From Leptodactylus fallax (Eukaryota; Chordata; Amphibia; Anura; Leptodactylidae), in assembly GCA_947044405.1 (NCBI GenBank), contig CAMRHE010000115.1, positions 248,001 through 312,000 of the forward strand: a stretch of DNA of 64,000 nucleotides, in the 5' to 3' direction. The position numbers were made by a program, and so were the translations under genes. This document shows positions 36,620 to 46,539 of this stretch, one piece after another (position 1 is the stretch's first letter; the number at the start of each line of letters is the position of its first letter). The notes below the pieces were generated by a model. The model saw only the letters and a program-made list of their open reading frames with translations, was not told the origin of the DNA and ran no database searches.

Positions 36620-37222
36620 ATGGAGAAGCGATATAGCTCAGAGGGGAACCTCCCACTAGCTACTACATGGGATTACCGACCTCCTGTTCCTCCCCTGGTT
36701 CAGGTAAAGGAAGAACCCCGCTCAGCCAGTTACCCCCCCAGTATGGCCGTCGCTAGCAGTTCCTCTAGTGACAGTGCTATTAGCACTTTAGCCAGGCTGA
36801 CTGAGATGTTAGCTCAGGGCCTGCAGGCCACTCACTACAAGAAACTAAAAGTATTCTCTGGTAATGTCCCAGTACCACAAGGGGAGGAAAACTTTGAGAT
36901 ATGGAAAGAACATACTCTCCAATGCCTGAAGGAATGGTCTTGCTCTGAAGAAGGCAAGCGGCAGCGTATCAGTGAAAGTTTGCGGTCTCCTGCTGCAGAA
37001 TTGATCCGCTTGTACAGAGACTCTCATGAAGGAGTGAGTGCATTGGACTATATGCAAGTACTGTCTGATCACTTTGAGCCATACTATGACCTTGCCCAGA
37101 TGGTTGCTGATTACGAATGGTTCGTCAAAAAGAAGGGGAAAATGTCTCTACTTTTATTAACCGTTTACAGCTACTTCTTTCACGTCTGGTGTACCACGCA
37201 GCTATATCTACTTCAGAGGTAG
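36620..37222 (+). CDS. gag N-terminal and capsid part (PNMA-like), frame ends early
   Basis: Starts ATG 36620 (MEKRYSSEGN). After a Ser/Pro-rich lead comes a capsid-like region: LKVFSGNVPVPQGEENFEIW, KRQRISESLRSPAAELIR, and DYMQVLSDHF. The FSG-P-GE-F-W and KR-RI-ESL-PA pattern is that of the gypsy-derived PNMA capsids of vertebrates (knowledge of the family). The true gag path leaves this frame at about 37126-37132 (CAAAAAG): the remaining capsid (EGENVSTFINRLQLLLSRL) continues in the frame of the 37117-41838 reading. With six A instead of five the two would be one frame. Residues after that point in this frame are spurious. Confidence 0.85.
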   Translation: MEKRYSSEGNLPLATTWDYRPPVPPLVQVKEEPRSASYPPSMAVASSSSSDSAISTLARLTEMLAQGLQATHYKKLKVFSGNVPVPQGEENFEIWKEHTLQCLKEWSCSEEGKRQRISESLRSPAAELIRLYRDSHEGVSALDYMQVLSDHFEPYYDLAQMVADYEWFVKKKGKMSLLLLTVYSYFFHVWCTTQLYLLQR

Positions 37223-40200
37223 ACGCTATGAGAACCAGTCAGTTGGTGAGAGGGTTACAACCTCATCATCCTCTTGCTCAAGTACTCAAGGTCTTACTAT
37301 CTGATAGAGTCCTTCCATTTCCTGACTTAATGAAGTTAGTGAAGAAACAAGAAGCTGACATTAGTTTTAGTACCCCTAAGAAAGCGAAAAGCATCTCTAA
37401 AGAAGATGTTGTTCCTAATTCAAACAAGGACAAACCAGCGGAGCAGTCAGAACTTAGACAGTCCGCCACTCCACCCACTGCCACTCAATGGAGGAAGGAT
37501 GCTACAACCTGTTATAAATGTGGTCAGACGGGTCATACTGCCAGACAGTGTACGGAGGACAGTGAGGGATTGGGACACAGTGCTGTCTTCTCTATTCAGA
37601 ATCAAAGACACCGAAGGAAGGCGGGCCGAGTAAAGACCAGAGGCGCTATCGCGGGCTCCAGGTCCGTTGTCAAAGTCACTGTCAATGGTCATGCCGCTCC
37701 TGCCCTGTTTGATACAGGATCTCAAGTGACCCTGATTTATCGCTCGTTCTACCAAAAGTATCTGAGGGATATACCTCTTCAGTCTACAGGACAAATGAAA
37801 TTGTGGGGGCTTAATTCAGGATCATATCCTGTAGATGGCAGCCTACAAGTAGTTATAGCTGTCCCTGAATTAGAAGATCAGAGTGTCGCTCCCATGAAGA
37901 TTACGGCTCTTGTCTGTCCTGATACAGGGGATTCTTGTGCAGCTCCTGTGATACTTGGCACTAATTGTCCCGCAGTGCATTATGCTTTTCAGAAGTTTCT
38001 TGGAAGAGATTGGAACCCTGCAGCTCAGCCGGTGAATATATCTTCTGATCTTAGAGAACTCTGTGATGCCCTGTCTACTGGCTATCGACATGGAATGGTA
38101 TATCATATCGGTGAGAGAACCGTGGAAGTTCCTGCCGGCGGGGAGAGAATTCTGAGAGTAGCCTCCAGCATTGCTCCCGATTTGCTTGAAGGGGGGAGTT
38201 ATGTCCTTATGGAAACCCCTGAAGAAATGATTAACCAGAATGGCTGGATGGTGATCCCAGAGAGAAAGGACTGGAGAAATAAAGTGGAGTTATCTACCTG
38301 TGTGACAGTGAGGAACTGTTCACCGCATCCGATTGCAATTGGACCATACCAGAATGTGGCCCACTGCTACCCTGTGCTTGGAGTAAATCCATACGCTGAA
38401 GTGTGCAGGATTCAAATCCGAGATGCAATCCCTAATCTCAATCTTGACTTGAGTGATCCACATTTACCAGAGGCCTGGAATCAGCGACTGACACAGAAGT
38501 TGTCTGAATTATCGGAAGTGTTCTCCATGGATGATATGGATGTAGGTTGTGCTAAAAGTGCTCAACACACTTTCCGATTGACCGATTCTACTCCCTTCCG
38601 GGAGCGACCACGGAGAGTTGCTCCAAAGGATGTTGATGAGTTAAGACAGACTCTACAGCAAATGAAAGGTCAGGGGATCATTGTGGACAGTAAGAGCCCC
38701 TATGCCTCACCTATTGTGGTGGTAAGAAAAAAATCTGGAGCAATTCGCCTATGTGTGGATTACAGAACTCTGAACCGGAGAACCTTACCTGATCAGTATA
38801 CACTGCCGAGAATTGAAGAAGCTCTGGAAGCTCTGAATGGAAACTGTTGGTTCACAGTGCTGGACCTAAGATCGGGATACTATCAAGTCCCAATGGCACC
38901 TGAGGATCAGGAAAAGACAGCCTTCATATGCCCCTTGGGTTTCTTTCAGTTCACTCGTATGCCGCAAGGTACAAAAGGTGCGCCAGCAACGTTCCAAAGG
39001 TTGATGGAAAGAGTGTTAGGTGATTTAGTGCCCCGGGAATGCCTTGTATATCTTGATGACATTATTGTGTTTGGAAAGACGCTGGAAGAACATGAAGAAC
39101 GACTCATGAGAGTACTCCATCGCTTAAAAGAAGAGGGGCTGAAGTTGTCGGCTGACAAATGCAAATTTTGTAGATCTTCGGTCACTTATGTAGGTCATAT
39201 TGTTTCTGCTGAAGGAGTTGCTACCGATCCTGGTAAGATTGAAGCTGTGGTGAATTGGCCCCGACCGCAAAATATTACGGAGTTGCAATCTTTCTTGGGG
39301 TTTTGTGGATTCTATCGACGATTTGTGGAAGGATATTCAAAAATTGCTCGAGCCCTCCTCGACCTGTTGAAGAGTGATGCAGGAGATCCGGGAAAGAAGA
39401 AAGGGTCTTCCAAAAGCCTTTTTGGCGATAGGTGGACTGCGGATTGTGAAGAAGCATTTAAGTTGTTGAAGAAGAAATTGACAGAAGCTCCCGTTCTGGC
39501 TTATGCTGATGCACAGAAGCCATATGTGCTACATGTAGATGCCAGCTTTGAAGGATTAGGTGGCGTGCTGCACCAAGAATACCCGGCCGGGTTACGGCCC
39601 ATAGCTTTCATAAGTCAAAGTCTTTCTCCCAGCGAGAAAAATTATCCAGTACATAAATTGGAGTTTTTGGCGCTCAAGTGGGCCATTGTTGATAAATTAC
39701 ATGACTATTTATACGGAGCCACGTTTGAAGTAAGAACAGACAACAATCCACTGACATACGTTTTGTCAACCGCTAAACTCGATGCTACAGGACATCGCTG
39801 GTTGGCAGCTTTATCCAACTACCAATTCACACTCAAGTATAAATCGGGGCCTAAGAACATTGGGGCAGATGCTCTATCAAGACGGCCTGGATTACCTAGT
39901 CCGGAAGTAGTGGATGAATGGGAAGAAGTGCCAAGTCCTGGAGTAGGAGCTTTGTGTGCCATGGCTGCTGTAGTTGAAGACCGAGTAGCCTTTTCTGAAA
40001 CTCGGCTTATTGACTCTATTGGGGGAGGTCCCGAAGCTGTACCAGACATGTTTGCCTACCCTGCCGCTTTAGGATCCTTTGAGAGTTGTTCTATATCTTC
40101 AAAGCGAATGATCTGGAGTCAAAAGACTGATCCTTTAATTGGACCTCTTTATCAAGCAGTGAGTTCTCAAGACAGAGAAATGTTAAAGACATCCCTACCC

Positions 40201-41838
40201 TCTGAATGCAGTCAACTTCTACGAGATTGGGAGAAGTTTGAAATAGACAATGGCCTACTTTATCGTGTGGTGCTGTATCATGATCACCCTGGAAGGCGCC
40301 AACTAGTTATTCCAAGCTGCTTTCAGAAGATGATTTTCCGAAGTCTGCATGATTATCATGGTCATTTGGGACCTGAGAAGACTTATGGCCTAATACAAGA
40401 CCGATTCTACTGGCCCAAAATGAGAGATACCGTGACTCGTCTGTGTAGGTGCTGTCGCAGATGTTTGCAGAGGAAGACTGTCCCGGTTCGAGCGGCCTTC
40501 ATGGGACACTTGAAGAGTTCGGGCCCCATGGATCTTGTCTGCATAGACTTCCTTTGTATTGACAACGACTCCAGAGGATTTGGAAATGTATTGGTGGTGA
40601 CTGATCACTTCACACGATATGCTCAAGCCTTTCCGACTAAGGATCAAAAAGCAGTCACTGTTGCAAGAGTGCTTTGGGAAAAGTATTTTATCCATTATGG
40701 CTTACCACACCGGTTGCATTCTGATCAAGGCCGGGATTTTGAGAGTAACCTGATCAAAGAGTTACTTCAGTTGTTGAACATCCGCAAAAGTCGGACGACG
40801 CCTTACCATCCAGAGGGAGATGCCCTTCCTGAAAGATTTAACAGGACTTTACTTGATATGCTTGGTACCTTACGAATTGAGGATAAGCGATCCTGGAGTA
40901 GAAAAGTGGAGGCTATGGTGCATGCCTATAATAGTACAAGGCACGAGAGCACAGGATATTCACCATACTTTCTGATGTTTGGAAGAGAGCCTAGGCTACC
41001 TATTGACATCTTGTTGGGAGTCTCTACCGATGGTATCAGTCATCGAGATCATTACCGATACGTGGCACGTTTGAAAGAAACGCTTAAGAGTGCTTATCAG
41101 CTGGCTGAGGAAAATGCGGCCAAAGTGAATGAAGGAAATAAAAGGAGATTTGATCTTCGAGTAAGATACCGAGAATTGAACCCTGGGGACCATGTTCTGC
41201 TACGGAATTTGGGAGCATCTGCAAAACATAAGCTGGCTGATCGATGGCGGAGTGAACTCTTTACAGTGGTAGATCGGTTGCCTGGAATACCAGTCTACAA
41301 GATAAAAGGACGGGACGGGAGGATCAGGACTTGGCATAGAAATCATTTGTTGCCTGTACCTCAGATTGATGGTATGGATATCTCCAATGATGGCTCGGCC
41401 TGCGATTCTCCACAGTCCTTAGCCGATATTCCACCTGACCTTCCTGAAACTCCTGAGAGTGATTGGACTGTGGCTCCTGACGTTCCTAGATCACCAGTAT
41501 CTTCTCCTTCAGGGAGACCTATGAACCCTCAAACTCCAGAATTCGTACCTAGATCTGTGTCTACAGATGAGCAGGGATCTAGCTCTCCTACGCCACCAGC
41601 ACCATCCCCTCCCATGGCAGACAACCCTAGTTTAGGGCCTGGACATGCTAGTTTACCTCAGAGAGAGGTACGGAGAGGAGAGAGAATTAGACACCCTCCA
41701 CCTATGCTGACATATGATAGTTTGGGGGACCCCAGATTTACTACTCAGCCTCATTTATACCATGCTTGGGTGGGTGCAGTGTCCACTTTGGTCAATATGT
41801 TACCAATTTTCGCTCCTGCTGGCATGTATACCTATTAA
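37117..41838 (+). CDS. gag C-terminus plus pol polyprotein (PR-RT-RNase H-INT)
   Basis: 1573 codons without a stop, ending TAA 41836. Residues: capsid C-terminal part 1-85; zinc knuckle CYKCGQTGHTARQC 132-145; protease DTGS about 199; RT about 495-750 with LDLRSGYYQVP and YLDD 645-648; RNase H about 800-922 (VDASFEGLGG, EFLALKWAI, RTDNNPLTY, GADALSRR); integrase with H-HLG and C-x2-C near 1077-1120, catalytic D ~1144, D ~1203, E ~1239 (DD35E); GPY/F-like end (PGDHVLLRNL); then a Pro/Ser-rich tail ending in a hydrophobic stretch. All catalytic residues are present. Gag and pol share one frame here, so there is no gag/pol frameshift signal. The ATG at 37117 is only the first in frame, probably not a real start, because the capsid begins upstream in the other frame. 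Confidence 0.95.
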   Translation: MVRQKEGENVSTFINRLQLLLSRLVYHAAISTSEVDAMRTSQLVRGLQPHHPLAQVLKVLLSDRVLPFPDLMKLVKKQEADISFSTPKKAKSISKEDVVPNSNKDKPAEQSELRQSATPPTATQWRKDATTCYKCGQTGHTARQCTEDSEGLGHSAVFSIQNQRHRRKAGRVKTRGAIAGSRSVVKVTVNGHAAPALFDTGSQVTLIYRSFYQKYLRDIPLQSTGQMKLWGLNSGSYPVDGSLQVVIAVPELEDQSVAPMKITALVCPDTGDSCAAPVILGTNCPAVHYAFQKFLGRDWNPAAQPVNISSDLRELCDALSTGYRHGMVYHIGERTVEVPAGGERILRVASSIAPDLLEGGSYVLMETPEEMINQNGWMVIPERKDWRNKVELSTCVTVRNCSPHPIAIGPYQNVAHCYPVLGVNPYAEVCRIQIRDAIPNLNLDLSDPHLPEAWNQRLTQKLSELSEVFSMDDMDVGCAKSAQHTFRLTDSTPFRERPRRVAPKDVDELRQTLQQMKGQGIIVDSKSPYASPIVVVRKKSGAIRLCVDYRTLNRRTLPDQYTLPRIEEALEALNGNCWFTVLDLRSGYYQVPMAPEDQEKTAFICPLGFFQFTRMPQGTKGAPATFQRLMERVLGDLVPRECLVYLDDIIVFGKTLEEHEERLMRVLHRLKEEGLKLSADKCKFCRSSVTYVGHIVSAEGVATDPGKIEAVVNWPRPQNITELQSFLGFCGFYRRFVEGYSKIARALLDLLKSDAGDPGKKKGSSKSLFGDRWTADCEEAFKLLKKKLTEAPVLAYADAQKPYVLHVDASFEGLGGVLHQEYPAGLRPIAFISQSLSPSEKNYPVHKLEFLALKWAIVDKLHDYLYGATFEVRTDNNPLTYVLSTAKLDATGHRWLAALSNYQFTLKYKSGPKNIGADALSRRPGLPSPEVVDEWEEVPSPGVGALCAMAAVVEDRVAFSETRLIDSIGGGPEAVPDMFAYPAALGSFESCSISSKRMIWSQKTDPLIGPLYQAVSSQDREMLKTSLPSECSQLLRDWEKFEIDNGLLYRVVLYHDHPGRRQLVIPSCFQKMIFRSLHDYHGHLGPEKTYGLIQDRFYWPKMRDTVTRLCRCCRRCLQRKTVPVRAAFMGHLKSSGPMDLVCIDFLCIDNDSRGFGNVLVVTDHFTRYAQAFPTKDQKAVTVARVLWEKYFIHYGLPHRLHSDQGRDFESNLIKELLQLLNIRKSRTTPYHPEGDALPERFNRTLLDMLGTLRIEDKRSWSRKVEAMVHAYNSTRHESTGYSPYFLMFGREPRLPIDILLGVSTDGISHRDHYRYVARLKETLKSAYQLAEENAAKVNEGNKRRFDLRVRYRELNPGDHVLLRNLGASAKHKLADRWRSELFTVVDRLPGIPVYKIKGRDGRIRTWHRNHLLPVPQIDGMDISNDGSACDSPQSLADIPPDLPETPESDWTVAPDVPRSPVSSPSGRPMNPQTPEFVPRSVSTDEQGSSSPTPPAPSPPMADNPSLGPGHASLPQREVRRGERIRHPPPMLTYDSLGDPRFTTQPHLYHAWVGAVSTLVNMLPIFAPAGMYTY

Positions 41839-41945
41839 CCTGTTGTGACTCTGTAAATGCAAAAGCAACCATATTGATATTGTCATTGGTAATGTTGACT
41901 GTATACTATGACTTTGTATGTCTTTGACGTGACGTAAAGATTTCA

Positions 41946-41957
41946 CCAGAGAGAGAG
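41946..41957 (+). promoter_or_regulatory. Polypurine tract
   Basis: CAGAGAGAGAG ends exactly at the 3' LTR, where plus-strand synthesis should be primed. Confidence 0.8.
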
Positions 41958-42969
41958 TGTAGGGAACTGCCATTTCTACTAGTATATAATGTATCTGGCT
42001 TCTTTGCCCCTGCAGTTTGGCTTCAGAGACCCCACGCATTTAGTGCAAGTTTTGTTTTGTAAATACAGTGAGTCAGACACATGTGAGGCAGAGCTGCTGG
42101 GGGGAGAGATGTGAGCAGAGCTGCTGAGACAGACATGTTATGTCTGGGGGAGTCTAAGAGCCACTTGTTCCTCTTTACTTCACAGTATATAGTTAGGTAT
42201 GTGTTACCCCCTATATACTCACAGGACCTAGCTAGTAACCGTAGTTAGGGATCCATATATATATATATAGTTCAGGGCAGTGATAGGTTAGGCTTCCGAA
42301 GGCCAACTAGCTAGTTAGAGGCCCGGTGGCACTAGTAGTTTAGCTGGCAGGTTAAGGACTCAGTGTTAGGGTAGTCAGGCCTGCATCTACTGCCGTCACC
42401 GTCGCCCTGTTTGCTGCCTGTGAAGAATCTCACCATCATCATCATCATCTCCTGATCGGCTGTCTGTCATCTCCTGGAAGAATCCGAGGATCCACAGTCA
42501 TCCACAGGGGCCCCTGCATCTCTTCTGTTGCCTGGAGGTATTGTGCACTGGACTCTTGCTATATATCTATATATATACCCGGGTATATAACCTAAGACGG
42601 TTGAGGACTTGCTGGTTGTTGTAGTATTGCTGTGTTCTGGGTATATTGTATGTATGTATTATTACCCTGTTGATTCTTATAAAGCTACTGTTATAACCTT
42701 ATGTGGTATCTGTATGTATTCTTCAGACTGTGAGATTAGTACAGTGATCCTTGTTAAGGCTACTAACTGTACTTCATGGGTAAGTCCCAGGAAGAGATCC
42801 TCCCTGTAATACAGAGGCTCTATCCTGGGTGGAGGCCCTGATATATTTCATATATGTTCCCACTCTTCCCTTCAGCGAAGGCTTCAGGTCCCATTATACA
42901 CACAGGTCAGCGCCAGAGTCTGTTGCGGGAGGGATAATACTCATACCCCCCCCCCCAAATAGGGCTACA
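41958..42969 (+). repeat. 3' LTR of gypsy element
   Basis: Same 1012 bp as the 5' LTR with one visible base difference. Preceded by the purine tract AGAGAGAGAG (41947-41957). Confidence 0.97.
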
Positions 42970-43030
42970 CAGTATTATATGCCCAAAGTGACCCACACAC
43001 ACTATTAGGTGCTCCACAGTGCCCCCCCAC
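42966..43030 (+). repeat. Minisatellite continuation right of the gypsy insertion
   Basis: CAGTATTATATGCCCAAAGTGACCCACACACACTATTAGGTGCTCCACAGTG: two more units, ending the array. Together with 35560-35563 it shows the pre-insertion sequence was one array. Confidence 0.95.
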
Positions 43031-43750
43031 CCCCAGAGCCGGTGCTATTATTATACTCTGGGGTCTCCTCAGACCCCAGAATATAATAAGTACAGGTCCA
43101 GGAGAGTGTTTAAAAATAACAAACACTTATACTCACCTTGTCTTACCTCTCCGGGGTATGCTCACTCCGTCCTGCCGCCTTTCCCATCTTCCTTGGTCCC
43201 CTGGTCTCCACGTCCTGTGTCCCAGACGTCACCGCTGGGGCCTGTGATTGCACCTCAGCGGTCACGTGGGACGCGATGACGTCATTACGCTAGCGCGCTC
43301 CATGTCACCGCTGGGGCCTAATCACAGGCCCCTGTAGAGAGGCCGGAAAAGTGCCGGAGACGATGCTGAGTCCAGGACAGCCGGGTGAGTATTTTTTTTT
43401 TTTTTTTTGTCACTTCCCCTTGGCTGGCATCTAATGGAAAGGGGCCGGCCCCTTTCCATTAATAATAGTTATAGCAGTCGGGGAACCAGGCCTTCCCCGA
43501 CCACTATCATGATAGTCCGGGGCCCCGGCCATTTCCAGATGGCCGCGGGCCCCGTACTCCTCTGGCCACGATCGTTACGCCACTGTCCATTGGTCAGGGG
43601 CCCGATCGGGATGGTCAGGAGCTGGTCGGGCCCCTGACCGTCCCAATCAGACCCTTGACCTTTGCATTGGCAAAATGAGTACTAATAGTCGGGGCTCGGG
43701 GCCCACCGGGGGATTCACCGGTTCCCCGGTGGGCCAGTCCGACCCTGTAC
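43031..43750. mobile_element. Dispersed ATAATA-hairpin repeat (copy B) ending in hAT-like terminus
   Basis: GCTATTATTATACTCTGGGGTCTCCTCAGACCCCAGAATATAATAA at 43042-43088 is a near-perfect hairpin, followed by AACACTTATACTCACCTTG and a GC-rich stretch with the block CGCTGGGGCCTGTGATTG. The segment ends GGTGGGCCAGTCCGACCCTG (43729-43748), inverse of the 31793 end. Several TGGTCAGGGGCCCGA-type palindromes lie at 43440-43650. It may be two nested elements. Confidence 0.5.
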
Positions 43751-45033
43751 ATATTTCACAAGAGCCAGCACACATTGAGGTCTATGTAGGAGTTGTGTTC
43801 TCTTTCAGTAAATTCACCACTGCCATCTTGTGGATGTTTTATAAACTTCAACTGTCTATACTTTTCATTACAATTGATGTCTGTGATTATATAATCATAC
43901 TTTTTTAATGTAAGGATGTATTCAGTATAATTAGGTGACCTCCAGAACCAATCAGTTTTCCTTGATTGGCCTGGAGGAGGGGCTGAGCTACAGACCTCTC
44001 TAGAGAGGGTTGGAAACCCTTGTTTGTGTTTTGGCAGTGTGTGTGTGCGGTCTGCACATGTTGGTATAAGTTGGAGGACATGTTAGTAAAGTCAGCACCT
44101 GTATCAGTCCACTTCAATCAGAGATGTCTTTTCCTCTGCGCTCAAGTTTCTCCTCAGAGAGTGTTTTCCTCTGAAATCCCAAGTCCCAAGTATTAAGGCC
44201 TATCGACCTGTTTATCTATACATCTGGGAACTCCACACATATCTCTCTACAAGTAAGTCTTTGGGACGAAGATATATTTAAAGAACCCATAGCTAGTCTT
44301 ACAGAACTTGAGGTTCACCCGTTGTCTACACACCCGTTTTCTCTTCTACATACGTGTACCCAGTTTGTTGAGGAATAACCCCCTGGACACAGGCCATCCT
44401 TCCAAGTATATCAAAGTTAAGCTACCCAAGTCAAGTACCTACTAGTTAATCAAGCCAAAGCACTTTTGCTAAAAGCTCTACCACCTGCTCAACTGGACAT
44501 TACCTACAGTGATTACTGTGTTTTATGTGAAGAGTTATTTCATCACCTGTACATTTGTAGTACCTTGTCCTGCTAGTAAAGGAGCAACAACTACCCCCGA
44601 GACCTGGTTGTCTGTCGTCAATGTCAGGTACCGCGTGGGAGCGGGTAGGCGGGGACATCAAAAGGCTTCGTGCACATTCAGGATCAAGGGTCATTCTACC
44701 CGCCGGCCACATCCTACATTCTACCCGTGACATCATTCCTGGCTCTCCTGAGTGTTGCAGTACCATAGTCCTTGACCTGCCTGGTCAGTCAATACTGGGA
44801 ACACTTCAAGAGATAGTGACCTGGTGGACTCCCTGCAGTGAAGTACAGATAAAAGAGTGAACACCAAGAAGTCCACTTAGACAACACCCTTAGGAGTAGC
44901 CCACAGCCAAAATGATTTGGTGGCACAGTTGCAGCATCCCAGTGGACATTGTGAAAACAATTGCTATGCTTTGTGATTTATGCTGTGTTATATTGCCACT
45001 TGTATATAGTTTTGAATATTTTTGTAATGTTAT
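43751..45033 (+). other. Unassigned; possible LTR with promoter-like words
   Basis: CCAATCAG...TTGATTGG (43949-43972), GGTATAAGTTGG (44061), AGTAAAG (44085) and TTTGGTGGCACAGTTGCAGC (44916, a weak tRNA-Leu-type primer site) occur in LTR order. No LTR partner or coding region was found, so this is tentative. Confidence 0.3.
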
Positions 45034-45850
45034 ATGTATATGTGCCAGCGGAACCACCTGAGGATTAACGCTGGGAAGACCAAGGAAATGGTGGTGGACT
45101 TCCGTAAATGCGGATGCCCTCCTAAACCAGTGGACATCCAGGGGAAGGGCATAGAGATAGTCAACACCTATAAGTACCTGGGTTTGCTCCTTAATAAGCT
45201 GGACTGGGCAGATCACATGGAGGTCCTGTACAGGAAGGGCCACAGCAGGCTCTACCTGCTTAGGAGGCTGAGAGCCTTCGGAGTCCGGGGGACACTTCTT
45301 AGGACTTTTTTCAACTCAGTAGTGGCATCAGCCAACTTCTTTGGGGTGGCCTGCTGGGGGAGTAGCATATCAACCAGGGATAGAAATAAACTCGACAAGC
45401 TGATTAGAAAGGCCAGCTCTGTCCTGGGGGAGCCCACTGGACCCAGTGCAGGTGGTGGGTGATAGAAGGATACTGTCCGTGGTGATCTCCATGCAGAAGA
45501 AGAAGTCCCATCCCATGCATGAGACTGTGATAGCGCTGGGCAGTACTGTCAGTGACCGACTACTTCACCCTAAGTGTGAGAAGGAGCGCTATTGGAAGTC
45601 TTTCCTCCCCACCGCGGTTAGGCTGTACAACCAACTTTGACCTAAGCGGAGATCATTCCATACAGAGAACTGAAATATCTTTCTGTCTGGGATATCACCC
45701 CCCCAACCCCCACCCCGTTACTTCTTATCTGTCTGTCTACTATCAATGAAATGCCTCTATCTTGGATACATTCTTGTATATGTTGTATTTGTATTGCTTA
45801 TCTTTGCTGCTGTAACACACTGAATTTCCCCATTGTGGGACTATTAAAGG

Positions 45851-45905
<55 letters not shown>
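45034..45905 (+). mobile_element. LINE 3' end, copy 2 (same family as 33934)
   Basis: Plus strand. Coding remnant, 3' UTR with GAATTTCCCCATTGTGGGAC and tail (TTA)n at 45856-45906. 5'-truncated about 45034; reaches further upstream than copy 1. Confidence 0.85.
45050..45640 (+). pseudogene. LINE ORF2 C-terminal region, copy 2, frame broken
   Basis: Starts with RT-palm words NHLRINAGKTKEMVVDFRK (a CR1/L2-type motif after the catalytic box), then VNTYKYLGLLLN-KLDW (one codon shorter than copy 1), CWGSSIS and DKLIRKASSVLG. A one-base change near 45430-45446 moves the rest (VVGDRRILSVV ... PTAVRLYNQ) into another frame, ending TGA 45638. Confidence 0.82.
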
Positions 45906-45906
<1 letters not shown>

Positions 45907-45924
45907 CTGTCTCTGTTTCCTTAA

Positions 45925-46389
45925 AGAGATTATCCAGCTTCCAAAAATGAACTGCAAAAATATCCACAGCAGTGCTAAATACTCACTGTTCCCTTGTGCA
46001 CCCTTTGTTTGGCTTTATTTTACTTGCTGCTCCTTGTATCACTGTTATTTACATTCAATGATTATGTGGATAAAACTACATTTCCCATGATCCATCTGCC
46101 TGCTCTCACTCTGTGTACCTCTCCCTTCTCCACTCTCTTGTGCAATGAAATCCCAGGTAACAAATCACTCCCACATCTGAGGTCACATGCTGCTGTGATG
46201 TTTCTTTTGCTGATTGAACTACTCCCAGGGATGGGTAGTTATCTTGCAAACAAAATGTCACTCTGAGGTCAATGACCTGAAAATAAATTAAATAAACAGT
46301 GCTGAATTTAAACAGGATATATATTAGGAAGTGTTTTGTATTGATGCATCGTTATTTGGCTCATATTTTTTAAAAACTAGATAACCCCT
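45925..46389. mobile_element. TTAA-type MITE 4, 465 bp
   Basis: AGAGATTATCCAGC at the left and AGATAACCCCT at the right, with TTAA at 45921-45924 and 46390-46393. It begins 15 bp after the LINE tail. No coding. Confidence 0.75.
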
Positions 46390-46539
46390 TTAAGATGACT
46401 GTTCCACAAGTGATGGGAAAATATTATAAGCCAATGGTTCAGCTCAGCCAGCATATGGATGGGGAGTGGGGGAGAGATACAACATTTGAACTTCCATATT
46501 GTATTGGAAGCTATTGGTTTCCATTTGCAGAATTACCAG

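Larger units (their letters stand above)
35564..42969 (+). mobile_element. Full-length young Ty3/gypsy element, PNMA-type gag
   Basis: 7406 bp: LTR 35564-36575, tRNA-Thr-type primer site, gag, pol in order protease-RT-RNase H-integrase, purine tract, LTR 41958-42969. The 4-bp target duplication CAGT lies at 35560-35563 and 42970-42973 (one or two bases are ambiguous because the LTR ends CA). LTRs are each 1012 bp and differ at one base by eye. No env-like frame was seen. The single visible defect is a frame change in gag. Confidence 0.97.

Noticed and set aside
37126..37132. Considered as a classic -1 slippery heptamer
   Set aside because: C AAA AAG does not allow proper P-site re-pairing, and it lies within capsid rather than at the gag/pol border; an A-run indel is simpler.
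37117..41838. Considered as a domesticated gypsy-derived host gene
   Set aside because: Flanked by near-identical LTRs, primer site, purine tract and a target duplication, so it is a recent mobile insertion.
45034..45462. Considered as a host gene exon
   Set aside because: Sequence matches the LINE RT C-terminal region and the second copy at 34158-34694, and ends in an ATT tail.
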